From an uncultured Muribaculaceae bacterium (GTDB taxonomy: Bacteria; Bacteroidota; Bacteroidia; Bacteroidales; Muribaculaceae), in contig CAJUAF010000003.1 in assembly GCA_910584365.1 (NCBI GenBank), forward strand, positions 62,001-126,000: a DNA stretch of 64,000 nt, in the 5' to 3' direction. Numbering within the stretch: position 1 is the stretch's first letter; every line of letters begins with the position of its first letter. Position numbers and translations under genes: made by a program. Shown one piece after another: positions 50,060 through 60,052 of this stretch. A model generated the notes under the pieces. That model was not told the origin of the DNA. It saw only the letters and a program-made list of their open reading frames with translations, and searched no databases.

Positions 50060-51163
50060 ATGTCACTGCAATGCGGAATTGTCGGACTCCCCAATGTCGG
50101 AAAGTCCACTCTTTTCAATTGTCTCTCCAATGCGAAGGCCCAGTCGGCCAATTTCCCGTTTTGTACCATCGAGCCTAACGTGGGGGTCATTACCGTCCCC
50201 GACGAGCGGTTGAACAAGCTGGTGGAGATGTGTAATCCCCGCAGCATTGTTCCGGCTACGGTTGAGATAGTCGATATCGCAGGCCTTGTGAAAGGGGCCA
50301 GCCGCGGAGAAGGCCTGGGGAACAAGTTCCTGGCCAATATCCGCGAGACTGACGCCATCCTCCATGTCCTCCGCTGTTTCGACGATGACAACATCACCCA
50401 TGTCGACGGCACCGTAGACCCCGTCCGCGACAAGGAGATTATCGACTACGAACTTCAGCTGAAAGACCTCGAGACCATCGAGAGCCGCATCGCCAAAACA
50501 CAAAAGCAGGCCCAGACCGGCGGCGACAAGACGGCCAAGTTCCAGTATGAGGTCCTCTGCAAGTTCAAGGAGGCCCTGGATCAGGGGAAACCGGCCCGCA
50601 GCGTCAGACTGGAGACTCCAGACGAGCGGAAATTCGCCCGCGAGCTGTTCCTGCTTACCGACAAGCCTGTCCTTTATGTCTGCAACGTCGACGACGCCTC
50701 CGCCGCCAGCGGCAATAAATATGTCGACGCCGTCCGCGAGGCCATCAGGGATGAGGATTCGTCGCTGATGATTGTCGCAGCCCAGACAGAGAGCGAGATC
50801 GCCGAACTCGACACTTTCGAGGAACGTCAGGAGTTTCTCCATGAAATCGGTCTTGAGGAATCCGGAGTGTCGCGCCTTATCCGCGCCGCTTACGCTCTGC
50901 TGAATCTCAAGACGTTCTTCACCGCCGGAGCCGACGAGGTCCGCGCCTGGACTTTCGTGGACGGCTGGAAGGCTCCCAAGTGTGCCGGGGTAATTCATAC
51001 CGACTTCGAAAAGGGCTTTATCCGCGCCCAGGTCATCAAGTATGACGATTTCGTGACTCTCGGAGGGGAAGCCGCCGTGCGCGATGCCGGAAAAATGGGC
51101 GTCGAGGGGAAGGAATACCTGGTCCAGGACGGCGACATAATGCACTTCCTGTTCAACAACTGA
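50060..51163 (+). CDS. ychF: Redox-regulated ATPase YchF (Obg family)
   Basis: 367 residues, full length. G1 GLPNVGKST is at 8-16; the G4-like site in YVCNVDD has lost the usual NKxD, in line with ATP preference. A TGS domain forms the C-terminus (FFTAGADEVRAWTFVDGWKAP onward). Binds ribosomes and acts in translation and stress. Confidence 0.97.
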   Translation: MSLQCGIVGLPNVGKSTLFNCLSNAKAQSANFPFCTIEPNVGVITVPDERLNKLVEMCNPRSIVPATVEIVDIAGLVKGASRGEGLGNKFLANIRETDAILHVLRCFDDDNITHVDGTVDPVRDKEIIDYELQLKDLETIESRIAKTQKQAQTGGDKTAKFQYEVLCKFKEALDQGKPARSVRLETPDERKFARELFLLTDKPVLYVCNVDDASAASGNKYVDAVREAIRDEDSSLMIVAAQTESEIAELDTFEERQEFLHEIGLEESGVSRLIRAAYALLNLKTFFTAGADEVRAWTFVDGWKAPKCAGVIHTDFEKGFIRAQVIKYDDFVTLGGEAAVRDAGKMGVEGKEYLVQDGDIMHFLFNN

Positions 51164-51237
51164 TTCTCCGGCACAATTCCGCAGGATTTTTTGTGCGGTC
51201 CGCAACGTAATTACAACCAACCCAAATACATTACCAC

Positions 51238-53280
51238 ATGAAGAAGATGACACTTGCCCTCGGTGCAGTCCTCCTTGCCGGAGGATTCTCCGCTGTCGCC
51301 GCCGAGCATCTCGGCAGCGTCAATAAGGCTTACATCGATTCTACGATTCCTGTCGGCGAGGATTTCTATCGCCACGTGAACAACGGCTGGATGAAGGCTC
51401 ATCCGCTGACCGACGAATATGCCCGCTACGGTATGTTCAATGTCCTTAACGACGAAGCCGAGAAGAACGTGAAGAATATCGTCATGAATCTCGGCGCATC
51501 CAATCCTGAGAAGGGTACCAACGCTTTCAAGGTGTGGACCCTTTACAGCCAGGGGATGGACTCTGTCCGCCGCAATGCCGAAGGTGCCAAGCCTATCCTT
51601 GCGGATCTTAAGAAAATCGAGGATACTCCCCACGAAGGGATGGAAGATCTTTTCCTCTGGATGCACGGCAACTATTCCTCTCCTTTCTTCGGGGCAGGCC
51701 CGATGGAGAACATGATGAACTCCAATGAGTACGCAATGTATGTCTCCGGAGGTTCCATCGGCATGGGCGACCGCGACTATTATCTGCTCAACGACAAGGA
51801 GAATACCAGAATCCGCGAAGCTTACAAGAAACTTATTGTAGGCCAGATGCGCAATGCCGGCTATTCCAAGAAGGACGCCGAGCGCATCATGAAGAACGTT
51901 ATGAAAATCGAGACAGCCCTGGCTGACTCTACATGGACCCGCGAGGAGAGCCGCAATATCCCGGCCATGTATAATCCCCGTTCGATAGACCAGCTCAAGG
52001 AACTCTATCCCCATATCAACTGGGACCGCTTCTTCATCGAGACGATGGGCATCGAGACTCCTGACCAGGTTATCGTCACCGAACTTAACACTGTAAAGCA
52101 GGCCGACAACCTGATGGCTTCCCTTTCCGACCGGGAAATCAAGGACTATTATCTCTGGAAGTATGTAGCCCAGGCCGCTCCTTATCTGAGCGACAAGTTC
52201 TCCGACACTTCCTTTGAGTTCTCGAAAGTACTGAGTGGTGTGAAGCAGATGCGTCCCCGCTGGAAACGCGCCCTGAGTACCGCCGACGGATACATGGGTG
52301 AGGCTATCGGCCAGCTGTATGTTGCCGAGTATTTCCCCGAAAGCTCCAAGGAGCAGATGCTTGAGCTTGTCAACAATCTGAAAAAAGCTCTCGGCAAGCA
52401 TATCATCAATCTCCCCTGGATGAGCGACGAGACCAAGCTGAAGGCTATCGAGAAGCTCCTGGCCTTCACCGTCAAAATCGGTTATCCCGACAAGTGGAAA
52501 GATTATTCCGCAATGGAGATTGACCCGGCCCTCTCTTATTATGAGAACGTTCACAATGCCGGAATGTGGCATCAGAAAGAGACTTATGCCAAGTGGGGCA
52601 AGCCCGTCGACAAATCGGAATGGGGCATGACTCCTCAGACTGTCAACGCCTACTACAATCCGCTGGCTAACGAAATCGTCTTCCCGGCCGCTATTCTCCA
52701 GGCTCCCTTCTTTAATCCCGAGGCTTCCGATGCTGAGAACTATGGCGGTATCGGTGTGGTAATCGGCCACGAGATGAGCCACGGATTCGATGACCAGGGT
52801 TGCAACTTCGACGCCAAGGGGAACATGACCAACTGGTGGACTGCCGAAGACGCTCAGGCTTTCCAGACACTCACCAAGGGTCTTGCCGACCAGTTCGACA
52901 AAATCGAGATTCTTCCCGGCCTGATGGCCAACGGTTCCTATACCCTCGGCGAGAATATCGGCGACCAGGGCGGCCTGCGTGTTTCCCACACCGCTTTCCT
53001 GGATTCCCAGAAAGCCAAAGGCGTGGATGTCAATTCCGAAGACGCCAGAATCGACGGATTCACTCCCGAGCAGGCTTTCTACCTGAACTATGCCAATATC
53101 TGGGCCACAAATATGCGCGACGCTGAAAAGCGTAATCTGACTATCGGCGACGTTCACTCCCTGGCTGAGAACCGCGTAAACGTTACCCTGCGCAACATCA
53201 CTCCCTTCCTCAAGGCTTTCGGTATCAAACCCGGCGACAAGCTCTATCTCTCCCCCGAGGAACAGGTGATCATCTGGTAA
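51238..53280 (+). CDS. pepO: M13-family (neprilysin-like) metallopeptidase
   Basis: 680 residues. Signal peptide 1-21 (ending SAVAA), so the enzyme is exported. Zinc site H-E-M-S-H at 511-515 (IGHEMSHGFDDQG), third ligand in GENIGDQGG about 60 residues later, and the substrate residues VNAYYNPLANEIVFPAAILQ in pieces before it. Cleaves short peptides outside the inner membrane. Ends at the terminator at 53,320. Confidence 0.95.
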   Translation: MKKMTLALGAVLLAGGFSAVAAEHLGSVNKAYIDSTIPVGEDFYRHVNNGWMKAHPLTDEYARYGMFNVLNDEAEKNVKNIVMNLGASNPEKGTNAFKVWTLYSQGMDSVRRNAEGAKPILADLKKIEDTPHEGMEDLFLWMHGNYSSPFFGAGPMENMMNSNEYAMYVSGGSIGMGDRDYYLLNDKENTRIREAYKKLIVGQMRNAGYSKKDAERIMKNVMKIETALADSTWTREESRNIPAMYNPRSIDQLKELYPHINWDRFFIETMGIETPDQVIVTELNTVKQADNLMASLSDREIKDYYLWKYVAQAAPYLSDKFSDTSFEFSKVLSGVKQMRPRWKRALSTADGYMGEAIGQLYVAEYFPESSKEQMLELVNNLKKALGKHIINLPWMSDETKLKAIEKLLAFTVKIGYPDKWKDYSAMEIDPALSYYENVHNAGMWHQKETYAKWGKPVDKSEWGMTPQTVNAYYNPLANEIVFPAAILQAPFFNPEASDAENYGGIGVVIGHEMSHGFDDQGCNFDAKGNMTNWWTAEDAQAFQTLTKGLADQFDKIEILPGLMANGSYTLGENIGDQGGLRVSHTAFLDSQKAKGVDVNSEDARIDGFTPEQAFYLNYANIWATNMRDAEKRNLTIGDVHSLAENRVNVTLRNITPFLKAFGIKPGDKLYLSPEEQVIIW

Positions 53281-53319
53281 AATCCTGACTGCCCTTTCCC
53301 GTAAAGGTGAAAGTTACAG

Positions 53320-53352
53320 CGCTGTGCCAAAATCCCGCATTTTGGCACAGCG
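53320..53352 (+). terminator. Terminator after pepO
   Basis: Fourteen-base perfect stem CGCTGTGCCAAAAT / ATTTTGGCACAGCG with a five-base loop, followed by TTTTGTTT. Confidence 0.9.
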
Positions 53353-53438
53353 TTTTGTTTCCCGTCGGCAGGAGACGGAAGTTATCAGCATTAACAACCC
53401 TCTTTGTTTGCTTATTTTTCTTAAAAAAAGTCTAATGC

Positions 53439-53469
53439 TTGATTAAATGATGGGGATTATGTACTTTTG
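53439..53469 (+). promoter_or_regulatory. Promoter of the transporter/beta-lactamase gene
   Basis: TTG at 53439-53441 and TACTTTTG at 53462-53469, 23 bases before the ATG at 53493. The short leader argues against a second start further in. Confidence 0.7.
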
Positions 53470-53492
53470 TAGGTAAAAACATTGTAGTGCTT

Positions 53493-55709
53493 ATGGATAA
53501 CAATAACGAACGTCCGAAATTTGCCACCCGCTTTGGTGTAATTGCTGCTACGGTAGGTTCGGCTGTCGGACTTGGCAATATATGGCGTTTTCCGTATGAG
53601 GCAGGCGCCCATGGCGGAGGTACTTTTTTGATTGCTAATATCTTGTGCGTGCTTCTGATAGGTATTCCGGTTGTCTGTGCCGAATTCATGATCGGGCGAG
53701 CCGGGCGCCTCGATATATGCGGTTCCATGCGTAAGCTGGCTCCCAGTCACCCCCGTGCGTGGCAGGTAGTAGGGTTTCTCGGAGTCCTGTGTGCGTTGCT
53801 TATAATCGCCTTTTACGCAGTTGTCTCGGGGTGGACCCTTGAATATCTGTTCCAGTCTGTAACAGGACGGATTGACTCCGTAGCGGGAGAAAACCGTCAT
53901 GCGGTGTTCGATAGCTTTACATCCGGATGGCGTTGTGTTTTCTGGACCGTAGTGATTGTTTTGCTTACCGGCGGAATCGTCCTACGCGGTGTCGAGAAGG
54001 GAATCGAGCGGGCCTCCAACCTGATGATGCCTTTGCTTTTCGTATTGCTTATCGCAATGGTTGTCAATTCCCTGCTTTTGCCCGGAGCAGGAGAGGGGCT
54101 GAAGTTCCTTTTCTTTCCTGATTTCTCTCAATTGAACGGAGCCACACTGCTTTCCGCACTGGGACAGGCGTTCTTCTCTCTGTCCGTAGGGCTGGGGACG
54201 CTGACGGTCTACGGCAGCTATTTCCCCGCTGAGACGCGTATTATAAAAAGCGCATCGATTATGGCTTTCCTTGACACGATGGTCGCCATCATGGCCGGAG
54301 TCATAATTTTCCCTGCGGTATTCTCTTTCGGGATGGAACCGGCCGCCGGCCCGAAACTGGTTTTTGAGGTGCTGCCCGATATTTTCAGCAATCTGCCCGG
54401 AGGCGCCGTCTGGTCTACGGTATTTTTCCTGCTGTTGCTTATGGCATCCCTTACTTCGATTATCTCCCTTTCGGAAGTTGGAATCGCTTTCTGTATGGAA
54501 CACTGGAGAATGAGCCGCAACAAATCCGTGCTGGCCATAACGCTTTACAGCCTTGCCGGCGGCATACTTTGCGCACTCTCTTTCGGACCGCTGGCGGACA
54601 TGAAACTGTTCGGCATGACGATGTTCAATCTGTTTGATTTCGTGACCTCCAATTTCCTGATGCCAGTCGGCGGTATGCTGATTTCTATTTTTGCGGGATG
54701 GATGGTCAGCAGGGCTACGGTGAAGAAAGAATTTTCGCCGGCGCCGAAGTTTGCGATGCGCGGCGTTGTCTTTCTGCTGCGCTACGTCTGTCCGCTGGCT
54801 ATTTTCCTTGTAATGGTCAACAACCTGATTCCGGCGAAAACTTCCGCTCAGGACACAAATATCCCTGAGGCAACATCCCTTAAAACGGAAATCGCGACGC
54901 TCCTTGCTGACAAACCGGGTCAGATAGGGGTTGCGGTCATTATAAACGGTTCTGACGGGGGTGATACAGTGACAGTCAACAATTCCGGCGATTACCCCCT
55001 GATGAGTATGTTCAAACTGCCCCAGGCAATTGCCGTATGTCATAAACTTGATGCCGAAGGGGCCCGACTTGACTCCGCGCTGACGATTCCCCGCCCCCAG
55101 CTCAATCCCGACACATGGAGTCCGATGCTTAAAGATTTTCCACGCGGCGATATCCGGCTTACAGTGGCCGATCTGATAGATTACATACTGATTCACAGCG
55201 ATAACAACGCATCGAATCTTCTTTTCGACACATTTGCGTCGACGGCCGAGACCGACAGTCTCATGCGCACATTTCTTACTGAGCCGGATTTCAGGATTAT
55301 TTATACGGAGGACCAGATGCAGCGGGATCATGATCTCAGCTATCAGAACCGCTGTTCTCCGCTGACATACGCAATGCTGGTGAACCGGCTTTTTACAGAC
55401 AGCATAGTGTCTCCTGAAAAACAGGCATATATTCTTAAAGGGATGAAAGCCTGCCAGACCGGAATGGACCGAATCGCCGCCGGACTTCCCGAGAATGCTT
55501 CTTTCGCCCACCGTACCGGTTCAGGTTACATCAACGACCGCGGAGAAATCGTAGCGGTCAATGACGGCGGATTTGTCACTCTCCCCTCCGGACTGACATA
55601 CACGATTGCTGTTTTTGTGAAGGATTATCCCGGGGAACAGCCGGCTGCCGAGGCTCTGATTGCCGAGGTGTCCGCTGTCGTGGCGAAGTATCTTAATGCT
55701 GTTGACTGA
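53493..55709 (+). CDS. Sodium-dependent (NSS/SNF) transporter fused to a class A beta-lactamase domain
   Basis: 738 residues from the ATG at 53493. Residues 10-446 are an NSS-family transporter: ATVGSAVGLGNIWRFPYEAG at the first helix is the family signature, and I count eleven membrane helices, the last at about 427-446 (LRYVCPLAIFLVMVNNLI). Eleven helices with a cytoplasmic N-terminus put the C-terminus in the periplasm. Residues ~460-738 are a class A beta-lactamase: S505-M-F-K508 (SxxK), S569-D-N571, the likely Glu606 in YTEDQM, and H-R-T-G at 673-676 (KTG with Arg for Lys). The omega-loop pattern resembles the CfxA-like subclass. No internal start codon or stop lies at the junction. Substrate and any hydrolysis are unknown. 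Confidence 0.85.
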   Translation: MDNNNERPKFATRFGVIAATVGSAVGLGNIWRFPYEAGAHGGGTFLIANILCVLLIGIPVVCAEFMIGRAGRLDICGSMRKLAPSHPRAWQVVGFLGVLCALLIIAFYAVVSGWTLEYLFQSVTGRIDSVAGENRHAVFDSFTSGWRCVFWTVVIVLLTGGIVLRGVEKGIERASNLMMPLLFVLLIAMVVNSLLLPGAGEGLKFLFFPDFSQLNGATLLSALGQAFFSLSVGLGTLTVYGSYFPAETRIIKSASIMAFLDTMVAIMAGVIIFPAVFSFGMEPAAGPKLVFEVLPDIFSNLPGGAVWSTVFFLLLLMASLTSIISLSEVGIAFCMEHWRMSRNKSVLAITLYSLAGGILCALSFGPLADMKLFGMTMFNLFDFVTSNFLMPVGGMLISIFAGWMVSRATVKKEFSPAPKFAMRGVVFLLRYVCPLAIFLVMVNNLIPAKTSAQDTNIPEATSLKTEIATLLADKPGQIGVAVIINGSDGGDTVTVNNSGDYPLMSMFKLPQAIAVCHKLDAEGARLDSALTIPRPQLNPDTWSPMLKDFPRGDIRLTVADLIDYILIHSDNNASNLLFDTFASTAETDSLMRTFLTEPDFRIIYTEDQMQRDHDLSYQNRCSPLTYAMLVNRLFTDSIVSPEKQAYILKGMKACQTGMDRIAAGLPENASFAHRTGSGYINDRGEIVAVNDGGFVTLPSGLTYTIAVFVKDYPGEQPAAEALIAEVSAVVAKYLNAVD

Positions 55710-55756
55710 AAATTTATGGCCATATTAAATCATTATCACATTTTTATTATTTCTTG

Positions 55757-57643
55757 ATGAGAAATACTTTATTTGCGGGGATTGTATTGGTTGTCGGGAT
55801 GCAGGCCAATGCCGCTGACGTGCCTGTCGATTCCCTTGGGGGACAGAGGCTCGGGGAAATTGTAGTCACGGGGACACGTACCCCATCGAATCCGGCCCTG
55901 TTGTCCCAGACGGTCAGTGTCGTAGGCCGTAATGCTATCGAGAATTCGTTGCGTCCCTCTCTGCTTCCGGTCCTTTCCGAGCAGATACCGGGGCTTTTCA
56001 CCACTTCGCGTGGGGTGTATGGGTTCGGGGTCTCCACCGGTTCCGCTGGAGGAATCTCCATCCGCGGACTTTCGGGAGGCTCGGCCCAGGTGCTGACCCT
56101 TATCGACGGTCATCCGCAATACAGCGGTATCTTCGGCCATCCGATTTCGGATGCCCTTCAAGGACTGATGACCGAAAAAGTGGAGGTTGTCCGCGGACCG
56201 GCTTCGACCATTTACGGTTCAAACGCCATGGGGGGAGTGGTCAATGTAATAACCCGTCGAATGACCTCTGACGGAGTCAGGACCGATCTCAGGGCCGGTT
56301 ACGGTTCATGGAACACCCTGGAGACAGAAATTTCTAATCAGCTGCGCATGGGGAAATTCTCCTCCACGGTAAGCGTGTCTTACAACCGTTCGGACAATCA
56401 CCGGCCCGACATGGAGTTCAGCCAGACAAGCGGCTTTGCCAGACTCGGATATGACATTTCCCGGCGCTGGAAAGCCTATGCCGACATAGACCTTACGCAT
56501 TTCAATGGCGAGAATCCCGGCCCCGTATCGCGCCCCCTGACGGACTCCCGCCAGAGTATTACCCGGGGAGCTGCCGCCGCCGGGGTGGAGAATCATTACG
56601 ACATGACCGACGGCGGACTAAGCGTTTTCTTCAACTGGGGGCATCACTGGATTAACGACGGCTATGCCGCCGGTGCTTCCCCGCAGGCATATCGTTTTCT
56701 GTCAGATGACAATATGGCAGGAGTGTCGCTTTGGCAGAGCGTCCGGCCGTTCCGTGGGTCCACGATAACCCTCGGGGCCGACTGGTTCCGTTACAGCGGC
56801 AACGCCTGGAACCGCTTTGTCGAAGGTCCGCGTACAGGCGAGGATCTGACAATCGTTGACCGTTCCCAGAATGAATTCGCGGGATATATTGACGTGCGTC
56901 AGGAGATTGCCCGGATCCTGACGGTAAGTGCCGGCGTGCGTGTCGACAATAACGACGGAGTAGGGACCGAGTGGATTCCGAAGGCCGGTTTCGCTCTTTC
57001 GCTCCCCCGCGAAATCACTCTGAAAGGATCTGTCAGTAAAGGATTCCGCTATCCTACTCTGCGGGAAATGTATATGTTCGGGGCCGCGAACCCCGATCTG
57101 GCTCCCGAATCGTTGTGGAACTATGAAATCGCCTGGTCGCAGACGCTCTGTGACGGTGCGCTGGAGTACGGTATCAATCTGTTTTTCATTGACGCCGACA
57201 ATATTATCCTGACATTGCCGCTCACCGACGGACCGGGCCAGCTCAATGTCAATTCGGGGAAGGTGGTAAACAAAGGTGTGGAACTCCGCGGCGCATGGCG
57301 TATTTCTCCATCCTGGAGCGTCGACGCCAATTACAGTTTTGTGGATATGAACAATCCGGTCGTTGCCGCCCCCGTCCATAAACTCTATGCAGGAGGTATG
57401 TTCATGAAGGACGGCTGGAGCGTGTCGACCGGACTGCAGTATATCGGAAAATTATACACTTCGGTATCGCCGGAGCAGACCGAGAACGTGCTGCTCTGGA
57501 ATCTACGTCTGCAATACCGGGTGAACCGATGGCTTTCACTATGGGCCCGCGGAGAAAATCTCCTTGCCCGCCGTTATGAAATCAACGCCGGTTTCCCGAT
57601 GCCCCGCGCTACCGCTATGGCCGGCGTGCATCTCTCTTTCTGA
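55757..57643 (+). CDS. TonB-dependent outer membrane receptor
   Basis: 628 residues from the ATG at 55757-55759. Signal peptide 1-~20 (ending ANAA). A TonB box-like GEIVVTGTR near residue 32 starts the plug (to about 160: GGISIRGLSGGSAQVLTLIDG, VEVVRGPASTIYGSNAMGGVVNVIT), then a beta-barrel ending in a final F. Resembles BtuB/FepA-type receptors for metal complexes. Ligand unknown; the nearby operon (58,315-64,000) may share the substrate. No CTD of the SusC type. Confidence 0.92.
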   Translation: MRNTLFAGIVLVVGMQANAADVPVDSLGGQRLGEIVVTGTRTPSNPALLSQTVSVVGRNAIENSLRPSLLPVLSEQIPGLFTTSRGVYGFGVSTGSAGGISIRGLSGGSAQVLTLIDGHPQYSGIFGHPISDALQGLMTEKVEVVRGPASTIYGSNAMGGVVNVITRRMTSDGVRTDLRAGYGSWNTLETEISNQLRMGKFSSTVSVSYNRSDNHRPDMEFSQTSGFARLGYDISRRWKAYADIDLTHFNGENPGPVSRPLTDSRQSITRGAAAAGVENHYDMTDGGLSVFFNWGHHWINDGYAAGASPQAYRFLSDDNMAGVSLWQSVRPFRGSTITLGADWFRYSGNAWNRFVEGPRTGEDLTIVDRSQNEFAGYIDVRQEIARILTVSAGVRVDNNDGVGTEWIPKAGFALSLPREITLKGSVSKGFRYPTLREMYMFGAANPDLAPESLWNYEIAWSQTLCDGALEYGINLFFIDADNIILTLPLTDGPGQLNVNSGKVVNKGVELRGAWRISPSWSVDANYSFVDMNNPVVAAPVHKLYAGGMFMKDGWSVSTGLQYIGKLYTSVSPEQTENVLLWNLRLQYRVNRWLSLWARGENLLARRYEINAGFPMPRATAMAGVHLSF

Positions 57644-57674
57644 ATTGTCGGGAAGCGGACTGCAATGTCTCCGT

Positions 57675-58052
57675 TCAGGCGACATTGGGGACAGGCCCGT
57701 ACTGATTGGGGTACGGGTCACTGTCCTTGCAGGCGAAGATGATGAAGATTATATTGCCTACCACGGGAATCAGGTTGATGAGAATCCACCAGCCCGATTT
57801 GTTGATATCGTGCATACGGCGGACTGCCAGCCCCAGGCCCGGCAGAAGGAGCGCCAGCCCTACGATTGTGCTGATTACGGCCGATGCCGTCTCGTGATGA
57901 CCTGTGATTAGAGTCAGAACAACGTTCAAAATCAGCATGGCCAGTGCATACCACCAGTATTCCGACCGCGACGAACGTCCGTTGAAATTGCAGTAGTTCA
58001 CTGTCAGGGTCCTCTTTACGGCCTCGGTAAAAGATACTTGTCTCTGATACAT
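57675..58052 (-). CDS. DUF805 membrane protein
   Basis: 125 residues from the ATG at 58050-58052. NFNGRSSRSEYWWY (about 21-34) and RRMHDINKSGWW (about 76-87) are the DUF805 hallmarks, with three to four membrane helices. The end KDSDPYPNQYGPVPN is typical. Function unknown. Converges on the receptor gene. Confidence 0.9.
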   Translation of the reverse strand: MYQRQVSFTEAVKRTLTVNYCNFNGRSSRSEYWWYALAMLILNVVLTLITGHHETASAVISTIVGLALLLPGLGLAVRRMHDINKSGWWILINLIPVVGNIIFIIFACKDSDPYPNQYGPVPNVA

Positions 58053-58233
58053 GACTTTTGGGGTTATGAGGTTAGAATTGATATTGACGCATGAATCGGG
58101 CATTACCGGATGTGCGGGAAAGAGAGACGTCACTGATATGTAAACCCAGCCGTTTCCGTTTTTGTTCGGCGAAAGACAGGTTTACCCTTTTTCGGGTCAG
58201 CGGGCTACGTAAAAGAATCAGTAGCGGTAATTA

Positions 58234-58274
58234 GAAAAGGCGCTGTTCCGGGCGACCCGGTACAACGCCTTTTC
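58234..58274 (-). terminator. Terminator of the leftward transport operon
   Basis: Stem of GAAAAGGCG / CGCCTTTTC with an inner CCGGG/CCCGG pair, followed on the minus strand by an AT-rich stretch. About 180 bases between it and the DUF805 start hold no gene. Confidence 0.65.
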
Positions 58275-58314
58275 AATGGCTTTCGTTTTTGTTTTTTTGA
58301 AAATATCCGGTGGA

Positions 58315-58920
58315 CTATTCCGGGAGGATTTCGTAGGCAGTGGCTACGATATAGTATGAGGAGAGGTAAGGCTTCCCTTCGGCTTTGGCGCGGGCGGCGA
58401 TACGGGCGCGGTAGTCGGCCATTTGGGCGGTGAAGGTGGTGAGGTCTCCCTGTCCGGCTGCTTTACGCTCGGTGTCGCAACCGGCGAGGGTGTTCTCGAA
58501 GTCGGCAGCCTGCCGGGCTCCTTCCTGCTGGGCCACGCGTTCTACCTGTCCGGCGCGTGCTGCTTCCATTTCCCTTACGGCTGCTTCGTCAATGCGGCTT
58601 TCCATAACGGTTCCGGTAACGCGGAGCGGCTTGTGGATTGTCTCCTGGGGGAAGCGGCTTCCCATTTCTTCGGTTGCATCGCAGCGAATCATCGTATTCT
58701 CGTCGGAGCCGAGGATGAACGCCTTGCGGCCTCCGTGTTTGCAGAGATGGGAAACGACTCCTTCGATTGTTACCTGCTGCCCCACGTATGCGTCGGGGTT
58801 GGCAAGGATGGAATCTACGGCTACGGCTGTGGTTGCGGCTGATTCCTCATTGGCCGATTTACCCGAGCAGGAGCAAAGAGCGATGGCTGCGACAGCCATT
58901 AACATGAATTTCTTAAACAT
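58315..58920 (-). CDS. OB-fold lipoprotein
   Basis: 201 residues. Lipobox L-C-S-C near 15-18, so lipid-anchored. Residues ~38-115 are an OB-fold-like domain (AYVGQQVTIEGVVSHLCKHGGRKAFILG in pieces; PLRVTGTVME). A helical, charged stretch follows (about 115-175). Last gene of the operon; overlaps the DUF4857-like gene by 8 bp. Function unknown; the C-K-H-G-G segment could bind metal. Confidence 0.75.
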   Translation of the reverse strand: MFKKFMLMAVAAIALCSCSGKSANEESAATTAVAVDSILANPDAYVGQQVTIEGVVSHLCKHGGRKAFILGSDENTMIRCDATEEMGSRFPQETIHKPLRVTGTVMESRIDEAAVREMEAARAGQVERVAQQEGARQAADFENTLAGCDTERKAAGQGDLTTFTAQMADYRARIAARAKAEGKPYLSSYYIVATAYEILPE

Positions 58921-60040
58921 GATTATTACGGTTTTTTAATGATTTACGTCGGTATCCGATTATGAGGCACACAGCCGCCACGGCAATCCATAGGGGAAGA
59001 GCTTTGGCCGAGAAACGGCCGATGCGCGGATAAGCCAGTGAATCATAACTGGAGGTGAAAGATAGTGTGAAAGGGAAGATATAATCGGCGATTTCCGAGG
59101 CGGCTGTTCTCGGACGCCGGTAGTCGAGTGAGCCGAGCAGTTTATAAGTGTCGGCATCGAGTGCATACCATCTCGCTCCATCCTGGGAAGTGAAGCGGCA
59201 GGTGAGGTTGAAAAGATTTCCCATAACCATTATGGCCTCGCGGGCGGGGTCCACGGTAATTCCTTCGGGGAAGGGAATCGCCTGATAACCGTCGCGTTGA
59301 ATCAGCCAGGGGCGGTTGGCGGTGTCGATGGCCATACCGAGAAGCGAACGGTCCATCTCTTCCCAGATAAATACCCGTGAGGCTTTGACGCTGTCGGGCA
59401 GATTGACCGCCGCTACGTAGGGGCGTCCTCCCTGCTGTTTGACATGGAAGACTTTCCCTTCCGAGTCGACCATCAGATACCCTTCGTCATATGCCTTGCG
59501 GGAAGTGATGTTAGCCGACAGGTTGGTGGCGGGGAAGGAGAATCCGCGGGCGCGGAGGGTCTCGGTGAAACGGCGGGTTCGCGCCGGGTTTACAGTGTTG
59601 GACGCGATGTCCACGAATTCCATGCGGCCGTCCTCTGTGAAGCGGAATATTTCTTTGGGGTCCTCGAGGTCGACGCCGTCGGGCATCGACTCCATCATAA
59701 GCCATACGGCGGGGAGGCGTTTTACAACATCGCGGGGACTGTTGACAAAGAAAATCTCATGGGTCTTGAAACTGTGGGCCGACATAGCTTTCCCGTTCAG
59801 GGAATCCTGGAGCCGGTCTTTGGCCAGCAGGTCGCGGTAGTAAATCTGGGGGAGGAGGGAATCGCGGAGCGCTTTGTCGCGCATTTCGCGGCCGTTCACC
59901 CATTCCCCGCTCACAGGCGAGAAGCCGTAGAAGGGATCATTGGAGGGCGCGGGTGTCATCAGGGCGTAAAGCCAGGGGAGAAACCAGCAGAGAACGGCAG
60001 CGAGGACAATGCAGAATATTGTTTTTGACAAGTATTTCAT
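58913..60040 (-). CDS. DUF4857-like membrane protein
   Basis: 375 residues from the ATG at 60038-60040 (a TTG four codons upstream is less likely). One N-terminal membrane helix (about 8-28), a large periplasmic domain (30-340) rich in strands, and a C-terminal helix (about 348-366) with basic tail. Always beside an ABC permease in the Bacteroidota operons I recall. It follows the permease gene by 12 bases. Confidence 0.75.
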   Translation of the reverse strand: MKYLSKTIFCIVLAAVLCWFLPWLYALMTPAPSNDPFYGFSPVSGEWVNGREMRDKALRDSLLPQIYYRDLLAKDRLQDSLNGKAMSAHSFKTHEIFFVNSPRDVVKRLPAVWLMMESMPDGVDLEDPKEIFRFTEDGRMEFVDIASNTVNPARTRRFTETLRARGFSFPATNLSANITSRKAYDEGYLMVDSEGKVFHVKQQGGRPYVAAVNLPDSVKASRVFIWEEMDRSLLGMAIDTANRPWLIQRDGYQAIPFPEGITVDPAREAIMVMGNLFNLTCRFTSQDGARWYALDADTYKLLGSLDYRRPRTAASEIADYIFPFTLSFTSSYDSLAYPRIGRFSAKALPLWIAVAAVCLIIGYRRKSLKNRNNHV

Positions 60041-60052
60041 CTCAGGTGACAA

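Noticed and set aside
51211..53157. Long minus-strand frame opposite pepO (648 codons)
   Set aside because: Shadow of the well-supported M13 peptidase gene; codon bias of GC-rich genes produces it. The same holds for long opposite frames at 31,449, 32,717, 40,260, 41,819 and 53,982.
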